In this document: in pieces, positions 54,294 to 64,000 of the stretch | Numbering within the stretch: the first letter of the stretch is position 1 | Layout: the number at the start of each line of letters is the position of its first letter | Assembly (NCBI RefSeq): GCF_900187505.1 | Contig: NZ_FYDL01000001.1 | Coordinates: 248,001 to 312,000, forward strand | Source: Pseudomonas sp. Irchel s3h17 | GTDB taxonomy: Bacteria; Pseudomonadota; Gammaproteobacteria; Pseudomonadales; Pseudomonadaceae | Reading direction: 5' to 3' | Length of the DNA: 64,000 bases | Position numbers and translations under genes: made by a program | Notes under the pieces: model-generated | What the model was told of the DNA's origin: nothing | Database searches by the model: none | The model's input: only the letters and a program-made list of their open reading frames with translations

Positions 54294-56204
54294 TTACATC
54301 TCGACCTGTGTGCCCAGTTCTATCACCCGATTCAACGGCAATTTGAAGTACTTCAGGTTGCTGTTGGCGTTCTTCAGCAAAAAGGCAAACAGGCTCTCTC
54401 GCCAACGGGCCATACCGATGCGCTTGGTCGGGATGACCGTCTCACGACTGAGAAAGTACGTCGTGCGCATCGGACTGAAATCCAGTTCATTCAGGTGACA
54501 CAGACTCAAGGCCAGGGGCACGTCCGGTTCCTCGATGAAACCAAAGTGCAGGCTGACCCGGAAGAACCCCTCACCATACGCCTCGACTTCGAATCGCCGG
54601 TCCGCCGAAACGCGAGGGCTGTCTTCGGAGACCACGGTGAGCAACACCACTTGATCGTGCAGCACCTGGTTATGCAGCAGGTTGTGCAGCAGCGCATGAG
54701 GAACCGCATCGGCCCTGGCGGTCAGGAACACCGCCGTACCCTGCACGCGATGGGGAGGTTGCGAGCGGATGCTGCTGATAAACAGCGGCAGGGGCAACGT
54801 GCTTTCGTCCAGCCGCTCGACAATGATCTTGCGGCCCCGCTTCCAGGTGGTCATCAAAATGAACAGGCCAATGCCCGCGATCACCGGGAACGCACCGCCC
54901 TGGAAGATCTTCGGCGCATTGGCCGCAAAGTACAGGCTGTCGACCAGTAGAAACCCGAGGAGCATCGGGATGGCCAGCCAGCGTGGCGTTTTCCATAGCA
55001 GCAGGACGACCGCCGAGGACAGGATGGTGGTGATCAACATGGTCCCCGTCACCGCGACCCCATAGGCGGCGGCCAAGGCACTGGACGATTCGAAACCGAT
55101 CACCAGCAGCACCACACCGACCATCAACGCCCAGTTGACCGTGCCGATGTAAATCTGGCCCTGCTCCTGGCTCGAGGTGTGCTGGATAAACATGCGAGGC
55201 ACGTACCCGAGCTGGATCGCCTGGTGAGTCAGGGAGAACGCGCCGGAGATGACCGCTTGGGAAGCGATGATAGTGGCCAGCGTGGAAAGCGCGATCATCG
55301 GCAGCAGTGCCCAGCCCGGCGCCAGCAGGTAGAACGGGTTGCGCACCGCCTCCGGATTCTCCAGGATCAGCGCGCCCTGGCCAAAGTAATTGAGTACCAG
55401 CCCTGGCAGTACCAGGATGAACCACGCGCGAGCAATCGGCTTGCGACCAAAATGGCCCATGTCGGCGTACAAGGCCTCGGCGCCGGTCAGTGCCAGTACC
55501 ACCGCCCCCAGGATGGCCACGCCGATCCCCGGGTGAACCACAAAAAAGCGTACCGCCCACGCCGGGCTAAGTGCCTGGAGCACTTCCGGGCGCTGCAAAA
55601 TGCCATAGATGCCGAGCACGCCCAGCACCACGAACCACAACACCATGACCGGGCCGAACAGAATACCGATGCGGGCCGTGCCGTGTTTCTGGATCAAGAA
55701 CAGCGCCACCAGGATGATCACGGACAAGGGGACGACCCAGTGCCCGATCCCGTCAAACGCCAACTGCAGCCCTTCAACCGCGGAAAGCACCGAAATGGCC
55801 GGGGTGATCATGCTATCCCCGTAAAACAGCGCCGCGCCGAACAGACCCAGCAGAACCAGCACCCGGCTCATGTTCGGGTAGGGCGCTGCCGCCCGGCGAG
55901 CCAATGCCGTCAATGCCATGATGCCGCCTTCGCCCTGGTTGTTGGCGCGCAGGATGAACAGCACGTATTTGATCGTGACCACCCAGATCAGTGACCAGAA
56001 GATCAACGACAAAATGCCCAGCACGCCATCGTGGTTGGCCTGGACCCCGTAGTGTCCGGCAAACACCTCTTTGAGGGTGTAAAGAGGGCTGGTGCCAATA
56101 TCGCCATAGACCACGCCCACGGCAGCGACGAGCAAGCCCGCCCCTGATGTCTTGGCGTGGCCGTTATCATTTGCGCGGGTCGCTGTGTCGGTCACGTGCG
56201 GCAT
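54294..56204 (-). CDS. kup: Kup low-affinity potassium uptake protein
   Basis: This 636-aa protein has 12 hydrophobic segments. Kup signatures are [57 protein letters not shown] and [17 protein letters not shown] hydrophilic C-terminal domain follows from about residue 455. It imports K+ with H+. ATG 56204 ([13 protein letters not shown]) fits the family better than 56273. It is convergent with the RimK-like gene, 7 bp apart. Confidence 0.95.
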   Translation of the reverse strand: MPHVTDTATRANDNGHAKTSGAGLLVAAVGVVYGDIGTSPLYTLKEVFAGHYGVQANHDGVLGILSLIFWSLIWVVTIKYVLFILRANNQGEGGIMALTALARRAAAPYPNMSRVLVLLGLFGAALFYGDSMITPAISVLSAVEGLQLAFDGIGHWVVPLSVIILVALFLIQKHGTARIGILFGPVMVLWFVVLGVLGIYGILQRPEVLQALSPAWAVRFFVVHPGIGVAILGAVVLALTGAEALYADMGHFGRKPIARAWFILVLPGLVLNYFGQGALILENPEAVRNPFYLLAPGWALLPMIALSTLATIIASQAVISGAFSLTHQAIQLGYVPRMFIQHTSSQEQGQIYIGTVNWALMVGVVLLVIGFESSSALAAAYGVAVTGTMLITTILSSAVVLLLWKTPRWLAIPMLLGFLLVDSLYFAANAPKIFQGGAFPVIAGIGLFILMTTWKRGRKIIVERLDESTLPLPLFISSIRSQPPHRVQGTAVFLTARADAVPHALLHNLLHNQVLHDQVVLLTVVSEDSPRVSADRRFEVEAYGEGFFRVSLHFGFIEEPDVPLALSLCHLNELDFSPMRTTYFLSRETVIPTKRIGMARWRESLFAFLLKNANSNLKYFKLPLNRVIELGTQVEM

Positions 56205-56838
56205 CTCGAAAATTGAGGGGGGAAGCGCATACCATCCCTGGACCAGGCGGCTTCCTGGCCGTTGGTGAGGCACTTGCGTGGATCGACCAACGGATTCGAA
56301 CGATTAATAAAGACTGTAGCCCTTGTGATGCCCAACCACTGGATTGTGCAACCGGGCAGTTCCTGAAACGCCCCGGAGCCAACGGGTTACAAGCCCCGTG
56401 GACGATCGAAAAATCGGCCGACAGTATCCTTGCGAGCAAAAAAGCCTTCCGTAAAGAAAGCGTAATTTTTTTACCCCAAGCGAGCAGCCGGTAACGGGCA
56501 CGCAATGATCGCCCGAGCCTTGATGTGCAATGACAGATTTCACGCCAACAAATTTGCAGATCCCTCTATCCCCTACCACACTGCAATGATCGTCCGTCCA
56601 GACCGTCAGGCGCGCCGTATTGCCTTCACGGTCGGAAACCGGACTTCGCTCCAAGGGCCTGCAATACCGGGGGGATTGCCAGCGCCATCTGTACGGAGTT
56701 TCTCAACTGGCTGTTACAGGACGTGCGTGCCCAGTTCGCAGACATCTGTGCGGCACGTCGCAATCACTGATTAAAGTCAGCAAATGCCCCCTATGAGCGG
56801 TGCTACGCTGTTCGGTGACTTTTATTATGGAGGGGTTC
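56205..56838. other. 634-bp intergenic region before the RND operon
   Basis: Divergent control region for kup (leftward) and the RND operon (rightward). It contains AT-rich stretches near 56300 and 56455. I see no gene, no clear repeat and no adjacent regulator gene for the pump. Confidence 0.4.
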
Positions 56839-58176
56839 ATGGGTGTAACCACGATCGATGTCGGACAGTTCCAAGGGAAAGACCAGTACCAAGGCACCGC
56901 TCAGGTGCAGACTACGGCCATCAGTACCTCACACTGTCCAGCACCTGGAACGCATCCGCAGGGAAGCATTTTTTCCAGCCGTATTGGTTTGTCGATTGCC
57001 GTTCTGGCCGGGATAGTCGGCCTTCTTGCCGGTTGCGGCAAGGAACCCGTGACCACGGCCCGCCATGCCCCTAATGTGACCGTAATGACCGTCACCGCCC
57101 AGGACACCCCCGTCACCTTTGAATTCGTCGCCCAGACCGAGAGCTCCCGCGAGGTAGAGATTCGCGCCCGTGTGGCTGGTTTCCTGGAAAAACGGCAGTA
57201 CGTCGAGGGCGACCTGGTCAAGGCCGGGCAAACGCTGTTCCAGATGGACCGCAAGCCATTCGAGGCCGCCCTGCTCTCGGCCAAGGGACAACTGGCGCAG
57301 CAACAGGCGCGCTGGGAAGTGGCCAAGGCCACGCTGGCCCGCGTTCGCCCGTTGGCGGAGCAGAATGCCGTCAGTAAGATGGACCTGGACAATGCCGTCG
57401 GCGAAGAGCGTCAGACCCGTGCTGCCGTGCTGGCCGCAGAAGGTACCGTGCGTACCGAGCAACTGAATCTCAGCTACACCACCATCAGCTCTCCCCTCAC
57501 CGGCCTGTCCAGCTTTGCCAAGAAGCAGGAAGGCAGTTACATCACGCCGGGCGAGTCAGGGTTGCTGACCACGGTGTCGCAGATGGACCCGATCTACGTC
57601 AACTTCAGTCTTTCGGAAAACGAAACCCTCAAATACCGCGACGACATTGCCGCCGGCAACCTGACGTTCCCGCCACGCAGCGAGTTTGTCGTCGAAGTGG
57701 TGCTGGCGGACGGTTCCGTGGTCCCTGATCGCGGCACCCTCAATTTCACCGCCCCTTCCTATAGCCAGGAGACCGGTACCTTCTTGGTTCGCGCCGTGGT
57801 GGCCAACCCGAAAGGGCTGCTGCGTCCCGGACAGTTTGTACGGGCCCGGGCCGTAGGAGCCTCCCGGCCGAATGCCATTCTGGTGCCGCAAAAAGCCGTG
57901 CTCGAGGGCGCCAAGAGCCATTTCGTCTGGGTCCTCAATGCCGAGGGCAAGCCCGAGCAACGGGTGGTCGACGTGGGTAGCTGGCAAGGCGATGGCTGGT
58001 TCATCAACCAGGGTCTGCACGCCGGTGAACGCATCGTGGTCGATGGTGCGATCAGGGTCACTCCCGGTGGCCCGCTGAACATTGTCGAGCCGAAGGCGTC
58101 CGCCCCGGCTGGCAAGGCCGCCGCGCCAACGCCGGCCGCCGGTGAGCCGAACAAAGACAGTGAGAAACGCCCATGA
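56839..58176 (+). CDS. RND efflux periplasmic adaptor (membrane fusion protein)
   Basis: This 445-aa lipoprotein has a lipobox LLAGC with Cys66, so the signal peptide is preceded by an unusual 45-residue polar stretch. Adaptor motifs are VTFEFVAQTESSREVEIRARVAGFLEKRQYVEGDLVKAGQTLFQMD, a coiled coil (residues about 145-215) and SYTTISSPLTG. ATG 56839 has a strong GGAGGGG. It links the inner-membrane pump to the outer-membrane channel. It overlaps the pump gene by 4 bp (ATGA). Confidence 0.92.
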   Translation: MGVTTIDVGQFQGKDQYQGTAQVQTTAISTSHCPAPGTHPQGSIFSSRIGLSIAVLAGIVGLLAGCGKEPVTTARHAPNVTVMTVTAQDTPVTFEFVAQTESSREVEIRARVAGFLEKRQYVEGDLVKAGQTLFQMDRKPFEAALLSAKGQLAQQQARWEVAKATLARVRPLAEQNAVSKMDLDNAVGEERQTRAAVLAAEGTVRTEQLNLSYTTISSPLTGLSSFAKKQEGSYITPGESGLLTTVSQMDPIYVNFSLSENETLKYRDDIAAGNLTFPPRSEFVVEVVLADGSVVPDRGTLNFTAPSYSQETGTFLVRAVVANPKGLLRPGQFVRARAVGASRPNAILVPQKAVLEGAKSHFVWVLNAEGKPEQRVVDVGSWQGDGWFINQGLHAGERIVVDGAIRVTPGGPLNIVEPKASAPAGKAAAPTPAAGEPNKDSEKRP

Positions 58177-61100
58177 GTCTTTCTCACTACTGTATCGACC
58201 GACCGATCTTCGCCGCCGTCATCTCGATCATCATCACCCTGGCCGGTACCGTGGCGATGCTCCAGCTGCCTGTCGCCCAATACCCGGACATCACGCCACC
58301 GCAAATCACGGTGTCGGCGACATACCCCGGGGCGGATGCACAGGTGGTGGCCAACAACGTGGCCGCCCCTATCGAGCAGCAGGTCAACGGCTCGGACAAC
58401 ATGATCTACATGAACTCGTCGAGCTCCGCGACGGGCAACATGACCCTCAACGTGTTCTTCGAGATCGGCACCGACCCGTCCCTGGCCCAGGTGGATGTGC
58501 AGAACCGGGTCAACCTGGCCCTGCCCCAACTGCCTTCCGCCGTGCAGAACCAGGGCATCCAGGTACAGAAAAAATCATCGGCGTTCATGATGGTCCTCGC
58601 GGTGTATTCCAAGGGTGACCGCTACGACAGCACGTACGTCGCCAACTACGCCAACCTGTACCTGCTCGATGCGATCAAGCGCATCCCCGGGGCCAACCAG
58701 GCCGCCATCTTCGGCACGCCGGACTATGCGATGCGGATCTGGCTCAAGCCTGACCGCATGGCACAACTGGGGATCACCGCCGCCGATGTGCAAAAAGCGG
58801 TGTCCAACCAGAACCAGCAATTTGCCGTGGGCCGTGTCGGCCAGTCCCCGACGGGCGAACCCGTGGAGCAGTCCTTTGCGGTGACCACCAAGGGGCGCCT
58901 GACCGAGCCCGCCGAGTTCGACAACATTATCCTGCGCGCCAGCAACGACGGCGCCGCCATCGTGCGCCTCAAGGACGTCGGACGCGCAGAACTGGGGCAG
59001 AAAGACTACTCGCTGCGCAGTACCTACCAGGGCCGTCCCGCCACGCTGATCGCGGTGTATCAACAACCCGGCGCCAACGCCCTCGACGTGTCGAAGGCCG
59101 TCACCGAGACCCTGGCGCAGATGAAGGAGACCTTCCCCGAAGGCATCGAATACAAGATCGTGATGGACACCACCGCGTTTACCCGCGCATCGATTTCCGA
59201 GGTGATATACACCTTCTTCGAAGCCCTGGTGCTGGTGGTGATCGTGGTGTTCCTGTTCCTGCAGAGCCTGCGCGCCACGCTGATTCCGGTGCTGGCCGTG
59301 CCGGTATCGATTATCGGGACCTTCATCGGCATGGCCGCCATGGGCTTTTCGGTGAACATGCTGACCCTGTTCGGCATGGTGCTGGCCATCGGTATCGTGG
59401 TGGACGATGCCATCGTGGTGATCGAGAACGTCGAACGCAACATGCATGTCCACAAGATGAACGCCAAGGACGCCGCCAAGCGAGCCATGGATGAAGTGGC
59501 AGGCCCGGTGGTAGCCATCGTGCTGGTGCTGTGTGCGGTGTTCATCCCGGTGGCCTTCATGGGCGGGATCACGGGCCAGCTGTATAAACAGTTCGCGATC
59601 ACCATCGCCATTTCCGTGGTGATCTCCGGCCTGGTCGCCCTGACCCTGTCGCCGGCCCTGGCCGCGCTGCTGCTCAAGCCCCAGCACGGAGAGAAGAACG
59701 CCTTCTTCCGCTGGTTCGAACGCAGCTTCGAGCGCATGACCGACGGCTACTCGCGCTCGGTGGCCTTCATGATCAAGCGCTCGGCACTGGCCCTCATGCT
59801 GTTTGCCGGGATGATCGTGCTGTCCGTGGTGATGGCGCAGCGTATCCCCAGTGCGTTCCTGCCGCCCGAGGACCAGGGCTACTTGCTCGGCGCCGTGATC
59901 ATGCCCGATGCCGCCAGCCTGGATCGCACCGGAGAGGTGGGCAAGGTGGCCAGCGACTTCTTCATGAATGATCCGTCCGTCGAAGGGGTGGCCATCGTCA
60001 ACGGCTACAGCCTGCTGGACGGCCAGAACAAGAACAACGCCGGGGCCTTCTTCGTTGGCTTCAAGGACTTCGAGGAGCGCTACAAGGACTCCGAGACCAT
60101 CGCGGAGCAAAGCGCTCCCGCCGTCATACAGAAGGCTACCCGCGCATTTTCCACCATACAGGACGGTATCATCCTGCCGGTCAACCCACCCTCCATTCCA
60201 GGCCTTGGTACCACCGGGGGCATGGAGGTATGGGTGCAAAGCAAGGGCGATGGCAGCGTCGAGCAATTGGCCGAAATGGTCACCACCCTTGTCGCGAAGG
60301 CCAAGGAACGCCCCGAACTCGGCGTCGTCACCTCCACCTTCAATGCCCACTCCCGGCAACTGATGGTGGATGTCGACAGGGAAAAGGCCGAAGCACTGGG
60401 GGTGCCGGTCGAAGACGTCTACAGCACCATGCAGACGATGTTCGGTTCCCTGTACGTCTCGCAGTTCAACAAGTACAGCCGGCTGTGGCAGGTCATCCTG
60501 CAGGCTGAGCCGGTCTATCGCCTCAAGGCCGAGGACCTGCAAGAGATCTATGTACGTAACAAGAACCTCGAAATGGTGCCGCTCAAGGCGCTGTTGAATA
60601 CCCGTTACGTCACCGGTCCCGACCTGCTGACCCGCTTCAACAACTTCCCGGCGGTCAAGCTCACGGCCAACGCAGCCCCTGGCTACAGTTCCGGCCAGGC
60701 GCTCAAGGCCCTGGAGGAAATCAGCGCCGAGATCATGACCAACGACTATGCACTCGCCTTGAGCGGTGAAGCGTTCGAGGAGAAGAAAAGCGGTGGTGCC
60801 TCCTCCAAGGTCTTCATCTTCGGCCTGGTCATGGTGTTCCTGATCCTGGCGGCCCAGTACGAGAAGTGGTCGCTGCCCATTGGCGTACTGCTGGCGGTGC
60901 CGTTCGCCTTGTTCGGCGCCCTGCTCGCGGTCATGCTCCGGGGCTTGAGCAATGACGTCTACTTCCAGATCGGCCTGACCATGCTGGTGGCCCTGGCCGC
61001 GAAGAACGCGATCCTGATTTTCGAGTTCGCGGTACTGAACCGGGAAGCCGGCATGTCCGCCTACGACGCCGCGATGACTGCCGCCAAGGAGCGTCTGCGG

Positions 61101-61382
61101 CCGATCGTGATGACGTCCCTGGCGTTCATCCTCGGTTGCGTGCCGTTGGCGATTGCCGTCGGCGCCTCGGAAAACAGTCGCCATTCCATCGGTACAGGGG
61201 TAATCGGCGGGATGCTGGCGGCGACCGTCATCGCCGTCTTCTTCATCCCGTTGTTCTATTACCTGGTGGAACGGATCACCGAGAAAAAGGGCTCGGCCCA
61301 ACAGACCGCCCAGCCTCCTGCGGCAACGCCACCCGGGGATACTCCCGGCAGTGCTGCCCAGCCACGCCATGAGGGGGAATGA
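58173..61382 (+). CDS. RND multidrug efflux pump, HAE1 family
   Basis: This 1069-aa inner-membrane proton antiporter resembles MexF/AcrB. The N-terminus FIDRPIF-type (YCIDRPIFAAVISIIITLAG), the proton-relay Asp pair in GMVLAIGIVVDDAIVVIENVERN and the Lys in MLVALAAKNAILIFEFA are all present. Two large periplasmic loops occupy residues about 35-335 and 560-865. It probably exports drugs or aromatic compounds. The tail is Pro/Ala-rich. Middle gene of the operon. Confidence 0.95.
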   Translation: MSLSHYCIDRPIFAAVISIIITLAGTVAMLQLPVAQYPDITPPQITVSATYPGADAQVVANNVAAPIEQQVNGSDNMIYMNSSSSATGNMTLNVFFEIGTDPSLAQVDVQNRVNLALPQLPSAVQNQGIQVQKKSSAFMMVLAVYSKGDRYDSTYVANYANLYLLDAIKRIPGANQAAIFGTPDYAMRIWLKPDRMAQLGITAADVQKAVSNQNQQFAVGRVGQSPTGEPVEQSFAVTTKGRLTEPAEFDNIILRASNDGAAIVRLKDVGRAELGQKDYSLRSTYQGRPATLIAVYQQPGANALDVSKAVTETLAQMKETFPEGIEYKIVMDTTAFTRASISEVIYTFFEALVLVVIVVFLFLQSLRATLIPVLAVPVSIIGTFIGMAAMGFSVNMLTLFGMVLAIGIVVDDAIVVIENVERNMHVHKMNAKDAAKRAMDEVAGPVVAIVLVLCAVFIPVAFMGGITGQLYKQFAITIAISVVISGLVALTLSPALAALLLKPQHGEKNAFFRWFERSFERMTDGYSRSVAFMIKRSALALMLFAGMIVLSVVMAQRIPSAFLPPEDQGYLLGAVIMPDAASLDRTGEVGKVASDFFMNDPSVEGVAIVNGYSLLDGQNKNNAGAFFVGFKDFEERYKDSETIAEQSAPAVIQKATRAFSTIQDGIILPVNPPSIPGLGTTGGMEVWVQSKGDGSVEQLAEMVTTLVAKAKERPELGVVTSTFNAHSRQLMVDVDREKAEALGVPVEDVYSTMQTMFGSLYVSQFNKYSRLWQVILQAEPVYRLKAEDLQEIYVRNKNLEMVPLKALLNTRYVTGPDLLTRFNNFPAVKLTANAAPGYSSGQALKALEEISAEIMTNDYALALSGEAFEEKKSGGASSKVFIFGLVMVFLILAAQYEKWSLPIGVLLAVPFALFGALLAVMLRGLSNDVYFQIGLTMLVALAAKNAILIFEFAVLNREAGMSAYDAAMTAAKERLRPIVMTSLAFILGCVPLAIAVGASENSRHSIGTGVIGGMLAATVIAVFFIPLFYYLVERITEKKGSAQQTAQPPAATPPGDTPGSAAQPRHEGE

Positions 61383-61383
61383 G

Positions 61384-62817
61384 ATGCGTACCTTCCCTAT
61401 TCCCCTGGTGCTGTGCCTGAGCCTGAGCAGTTGCATGATCGGCCCGGATTACCAGCGCCCGGCCACGGACGCTCCCGCGGCCTATCGCTACGCCGACCAT
61501 GAGGTCAGCGCGCTGTCCAACAGCCTGTGGTGGGAGCAGTTCAAGGACCCGATCCTCGATGAGCTGATTCGCAGTGCACTGGTCGAGAACAAAGACATCA
61601 AGATCGCCGCTGCGCGGATCGAGCAGTTCCAGGGCCGTTACGGCCAGGTTCGCTCGCAGATGTATCCGCAAGTCGGCGTCGGCGCACAGGGCGACCGCAA
61701 CCGGGCGCCCCGGGACAACAGCCCGGTGCCCCTGGACTCTGGCATTGACCCGATCTACAACAGCTACGAGGCCGCTCTCAGTGTTAGCTGGGAGCTGGAC
61801 ATCTGGGGCCGCCTGCGGCGCCTCAACGAGTCCGCCCGGGCTGACCTGCTGGCCTCGGAAGAAGGTCGGCGCACGGTGATCCTGAGCCTGGTGTCGTCGG
61901 TGGCATCGAGCTACATCACCCTGCGCGATCTTGATCGGGAACTGGAAATTGCCCGTACCACCGCCAAGGCCCGCGGCGAATCCTACGGAATATTCAAGCT
62001 GCGCTTTGCTGCCGGCACCATTTCCGAAATGGAACTGGCACAGAATCTCTCCGAGTTCCAGCGCACCCAGGCCTCGATCTCGCAATTCGAGTCCCAGGTG
62101 GCACAACAGGAAAACAACCTGGCCGTGCTGCTGGGACGCAACCCCGGCGCCATCATCCGCGGGCGCAGCCTGGCGCAACTGACACTGCCGTCGGTCCCCG
62201 CCGGATTGCCTTCTGACTTGCTGCAACGGCGCCCCGACCTGCGTCAGGCGGAGCTCAACCTGATTTCCGCCAACGCCCAGATCGGTGCCGCCAAGGCCCT
62301 GTACTACCCGTCCATTTCCCTGACCGGGCTGGTAGGCTCGGCGAGTACTGAACTCTCCAACCTGTTCACCGGCCCGGCCGCCACCTGGAACTATGGGGTC
62401 GGAGTGAGCATGCCGATCTTCACCGCTGGCGGGATCGCCGGACAGGTGAAACAGGCCGAAGCGATCCAGCAACAAGCGCTGTTGACCTACCAGCAGTCGA
62501 TCCAGTCGGCTTTCAGGGATGTTGAAAACGCGCTGGTCGCGGCGAGCAAGAGCCGTGAGCAGATGCAGTCCCAGGCCAATCAGGTCGAGGCCCTGCGCAC
62601 TTACACCAAGTTTGCCCGACTGCGCTATGACAATGGCTACACCAGCTACATCGAAGTGCTGGATGCCGAACGCAGCCTGTTCGACGCCGAGCTGAACTAC
62701 ACCCAGACCCGCGGCCTGGTATTCAGCGCCATGGTCGATGTCTACAAGGCGACGGGCGGGGGTTGGGTGACCCAGGCTGATAAGCTGACGGCGAGCGCCA
62801 ACGAAAAACCACAATGA
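61384..62817 (+). CDS. Outer-membrane efflux factor (OprM/NodT family)
   Basis: This 477-aa lipoprotein has signal peptide MRTFPIPLVLCLSLSSC with the acylated Cys in SSCMIGPDYQRP. Two TolC-type repeats follow (VSWELDIWGRLRRLNESARADLLASEEGRR and ASTELSNLFTGPAATWNYGVGVSMPIF). As a trimer it forms the exit channel of the RND pump. It starts 1 bp after the pump stop with GAGGGGGAATGAG as ribosome site. Confidence 0.94.
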   Translation: MRTFPIPLVLCLSLSSCMIGPDYQRPATDAPAAYRYADHEVSALSNSLWWEQFKDPILDELIRSALVENKDIKIAAARIEQFQGRYGQVRSQMYPQVGVGAQGDRNRAPRDNSPVPLDSGIDPIYNSYEAALSVSWELDIWGRLRRLNESARADLLASEEGRRTVILSLVSSVASSYITLRDLDRELEIARTTAKARGESYGIFKLRFAAGTISEMELAQNLSEFQRTQASISQFESQVAQQENNLAVLLGRNPGAIIRGRSLAQLTLPSVPAGLPSDLLQRRPDLRQAELNLISANAQIGAAKALYYPSISLTGLVGSASTELSNLFTGPAATWNYGVGVSMPIFTAGGIAGQVKQAEAIQQQALLTYQQSIQSAFRDVENALVAASKSREQMQSQANQVEALRTYTKFARLRYDNGYTSYIEVLDAERSLFDAELNYTQTRGLVFSAMVDVYKATGGGWVTQADKLTASANEKPQ

Positions 62818-62910
62818 ACAGGAGGCCGGCAGCTCGCCGGCTTGACCGATGTATCGGTGCAAGCGCGAGCCTGCCAAAGGCCCTATTCGACAGCAACTGG
62901 AGGCTAATGA

Positions 62911-63756
62911 ATGGCTAAGAAAAAACATGTTCCTGCACAGCCCGAACCGGTGGTAGAACCCATCACCCGGCTCAGCCGCAAGGATTACGAAGCGCAGTTG
63001 AAAACCCTGCACGTCGAACTGGTCAAGTTGCAGCAGTGGGTCGTCGCTACCGGCGCCAAGGTGGTGGTGGTCTTCGAAGGCCGTGACGGCGCCGGCAAGG
63101 GCGGCACCATCAAGGCCTTGACCGAGCGTGTCAGCCCGCGAATCTTTCGCGTAGTGGCATTGCCGGCACCGTCGGAGCGGGAAAAATCCCAGATGTACCT
63201 GCAACGATACATGCCGCACTTCCCAGCGGCCGGTGAGGTCGTGATCTTTGACCGCAGCTGGTACAACCGTGCGGGCGTTGAGCGGGTCATGGGCTTTTGC
63301 ACCGAAGAGCAGGTACAGAACTTCCTCGAACTGACGCCCGGTTTCGAGCGCCTGTTGGTCAACTCCGGTGTCCTGCTGTTGAAGTACTGGCTGGAAGTCA
63401 GCCCGCAAGAGCAGGCCCGACGCCTCACGCAGCGCATCACCGACGGACGCAAGACCTGGAAACTGTCGCCCATGGACATCAAGTCCTATAACCGTTGGGA
63501 CGACTACACCCGCGCCCGTGACGATATGTTCGAGGCCACCGACGTCGAATGGGCGCCCTGGCATGTCGCCCGCTCCGAGAACAAGAAGGCCGTACGGCTG
63601 AACCTGATCACCCACCTGCTGGAACAGATCCCGTACGAGACCGTCAAGCAACCCAAGATCACGTTGCCCAAGCGCAAGGTCGGTGACTACAAGACCATCA
63701 ATTACCCTTTCAAATACATCGCTGAACCCTTCCAGGCCTCAGTGTCGGACGAGTAG
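62911..63756 (+). CDS. ppk2: Polyphosphate kinase 2
   Basis: This 281-aa protein has Walker A VVVVFEGRDGAGKGGTIKAL, Walker B VVIFDRSWYNRAGVERVMGF and the lid region DGRKTWKLSPMDIKSYNRWDDY. PPK2 enzymes use polyphosphate to phosphorylate nucleoside mono- or diphosphates, or run in reverse. The one-domain size fits class I. It stands 93 bp after the RND operon and may have its own promoter. Confidence 0.94.
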   Translation: MAKKKHVPAQPEPVVEPITRLSRKDYEAQLKTLHVELVKLQQWVVATGAKVVVVFEGRDGAGKGGTIKALTERVSPRIFRVVALPAPSEREKSQMYLQRYMPHFPAAGEVVIFDRSWYNRAGVERVMGFCTEEQVQNFLELTPGFERLLVNSGVLLLKYWLEVSPQEQARRLTQRITDGRKTWKLSPMDIKSYNRWDDYTRARDDMFEATDVEWAPWHVARSENKKAVRLNLITHLLEQIPYETVKQPKITLPKRKVGDYKTINYPFKYIAEPFQASVSDE

Positions 63757-63768
63757 TCCCGACGGGGT

Positions 63769-63796
63769 GCCGCCAGGTCGTTTTCAACCTGGCGGC
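63769..63796 (+). terminator. Probable terminator of ppk2
   Basis: GCCGCCAGGT pairs with ACCTGGCGGC around an 8-base loop 12 bp after the ppk2 stop. No T run follows. A second stem, CCAAATCCCA with its complement, lies at 63840-63867. Confidence 0.6.
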
Positions 63797-63872
63797 AGTG
63801 GTTCGAGTGTCAATAATCGCCTGAACCACCCGGCAGTGGCCAAATCCCAGGAAACACTGGGATTTGGCGGCT

Positions 63873-63900
63873 CATAAATTACTGGATTAATCAGTAATCC
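63873..63900. promoter_or_regulatory. AT-rich palindrome upstream of the next gene
   Basis: ATTACTG and CAGTAAT form an inverted repeat with a 7-base centre (GATTAAT). It lies about 90 bp before the ATG at 63988 and could be an operator. Confidence 0.35.
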
Positions 63901-63987
63901 TACCTACGCTCTTTCCGGGGGGAGATGCATTTAACGGCGACCGGGGGTTCGTCCCAGAGTACCAACACTCAAGCATGGGAACTCGTC

Positions 63988-64000
63988 ATGAACCGTACAT
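63988..64000 (+). CDS. Start of a further gene, cut by the window edge
   Basis: ATGAACCGTACAT begins a possible frame (MNRT) at the very edge. Too little is present to say what it is. Confidence 0.3.

Noticed and set aside
58575..63651. Long open frames antisense to the RND operon and ppk2
   Set aside because: Same antisense artefact; the sense strand holds textbook RND, OMF and PPK2 genes.
1..64000. CRISPR arrays, tRNA or rRNA genes
   Set aside because: No regularly spaced direct repeats and no cloverleaf or rRNA signatures were found on reading either strand.

Overview
The window looks like a Pseudomonas chromosome, probably of the P. fluorescens lineage. I base this on REP/REPIN-type palindromes carrying GTGGCGAGGGAGCTTGC, a high-GC coding style, and a typical gene set (RND pump, PPK2, RimK/RLAN ligase, GcvA-type LysR, BASS, SulP and Kup transporters). 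No rRNA, tRNA or CRISPR array was seen. About 50 genes are supported, with roughly ten remnants.

Layout. 1-2474: arsenate resistance operon arsR-gapdh-arsJ (arsJ runs off the left edge). 2960-11357: ordinary chromosomal genes: secreted protein, 1-Cys peroxiredoxin, MATE pump, VIT-like protein, BASS transporter, SulP transporter, glycine-zipper protein, alpha/beta hydrolase. 11502-17579: an acyl-CoA synthetase tail remnant, a MocR regulator, a TIM-barrel sugar isomerase-like enzyme and two MFS carriers. 17639-22853: membrane protein, a MerR regulator divergent from an Old Yellow Enzyme, and a LysR regulator divergent from an orphan amino-acid binding protein.

22854-39100 is a mosaic accessory region. 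It holds an IS1182-like element, a 159-bp MITE with the same ends, two integron attC-like sites with no integrase, a low-GC GNAT cassette gene, an ABC exporter, a GC-rich pair (secreted isoaspartyl methyltransferase plus a membrane protein with an embedded spermidine-synthase-like domain), a lactate/malate dehydrogenase with a DASS carrier, a DNA-methylase fragment cut by an IS66 remnant, a small K+ channel and a frameshifted AraC gene.

39358-51424 is the most interesting block: an apparent catabolic regulon. It has two TauD/TfdA-type dioxygenases, a cupin dioxygenase, an acyl-CoA ligase, an epoxide-hydrolase-like enzyme, an MFS importer, a YeiH-type exporter and two intact AraC regulators. 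Three transcription units start from near-identical elements with two GTCCC half-sites 21 bp apart in front of a TAYTAT -10 box, as expected for AraC-type activation. A decayed copy of the hydrolase/AraC intergenic region shows that the block grew by duplication.

51483-64000 returns to core-type genes: GNAT/C39-like protein divergent from a RimK/RLAN ATP-grasp ligase, the Kup K+ transporter, a three-gene RND efflux operon, PPK2, and the first codons of another gene.

Two 176-bp REPIN-containing MITE copies in opposite orientation (7.7 and 28.9 kb), each with target-site duplications, bracket about 21 kb.
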